Below, in pieces: positions 22,891-22,929 of a stretch of 22,929 bases of DNA. The notes under the pieces were generated by a model, which saw only the letters and a list, made by a program, of their open reading frames with translations, did no database searches and was not told where the DNA came from. The position numbers were made by a program, and so were the translations under genes. Positions within the stretch are counted from its first letter, which is position 1. Every line of letters begins with the position of its first letter. The DNA comes from an uncultured Verrucomicrobiota bacterium (lineage in GTDB: Bacteria > Verrucomicrobiota > Kiritimatiellia > RFP12 > UBA1067), in the NCBI GenBank assembly GCA_937901395.1, contig CALCDB010000162.1:1-22929 (forward strand), given 5' to 3'.

Positions 22891-22929
22891 CAGCGTCCTA
22901 CTCTCGCACGGGCGAGTCCCGCACTACCC
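22884..22929 (-). rRNA. rrf: 5S ribosomal RNA, 3' end (partial at right edge)
   Basis: Reading the minus strand from the edge gives GGGTAGTGCGGGACTC, then GCCCGTGCGAGAGTAGGACG and CTGCCGGC. This matches the conserved 3' part of bacterial 5S rRNA (GTAGTGTGGG...GCGAGAGTAGG...CTGCC). The exact 3' end is estimated, since the partner strand of helix I is outside the window. An rrn operon should continue to the right. Confidence 0.9.

Noticed and set aside
1..22929. A mobile island, defence system, CRISPR array or prophage
   Set aside because: I found no transposase, integrase, terminal repeats, spacer array, or toxin-antitoxin or restriction motifs; gene content is housekeeping with similar base use throughout.

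Overview
The window reads as chromosomal core sequence from a bacterium of the Planctomycetes-Verrucomicrobia-Chlamydiae (PVC) assemblage. The best marker is a 51-codon gene at 8102-8257. It matches my memory of the small basic protein family shared by Verrucomicrobia and Chlamydiae (MSQHxSLKG...KRNVLKRFERV...). An uncultured Kiritimatiellota or Verrucomicrobiota lineage is my best guess, but the exact phylum is inference. I see no transposase, integrase, phage gene, CRISPR array, tRNA or plasmid function. Genes are packed tightly, with 1-16 nt overlaps, and no gene-free stretch exceeds about 105 nt.

Layout, left to right. (1) A minus-strand block, 4441 down to 1, holds a secreted alkaline phosphatase, a YibE/F membrane protein, rsmE and the first 410 codons of a large single-chain purL that runs off the left edge. 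(2) A plus-strand block, 4514-8039, holds aspS, a CPBP-type membrane protease and an MtaB-like tRNA methylthiotransferase, joined by 4-nt overlaps. It diverges from the phosphatase at a palindromic double promoter. (3) A long minus-strand run, 22780 down to 8102, holds queA, a double-PAS protein, an RluA-type pseudouridine synthase, a small one-helix membrane protein, metY, a 1044-residue membrane/TPR protein, a protein built of aromatic-proline repeats, a UbiA-type prenyltransferase, folC, rimO, a HAD-like protein, recO, a parvulin-like lipoprotein and the small basic protein. (4) The right edge carries the 3' end of a 5S rRNA on the minus strand, so an rrn operon lies just outside. Hairpins and short repeats separate it from queA.

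Translation and RNA modification dominate: rsmE, aspS, mtaB, rimO, rluA-like, queA and 5S. The least explained part is the overlapping trio at 18479-13375 (GT-C-like membrane/TPR protein, aromatic-proline repeat protein, prenyl-phosphate transferase), which looks like an envelope module of unknown product.

The clearest regulatory signal is a recurring promoter form, TGnTATAAT or TGnTATACT. It often overlaps the stop codon of the preceding gene. At four or five genes the -10 element lies only 7-11 nt before the start codon, which predicts leaderless or nearly leaderless mRNAs.
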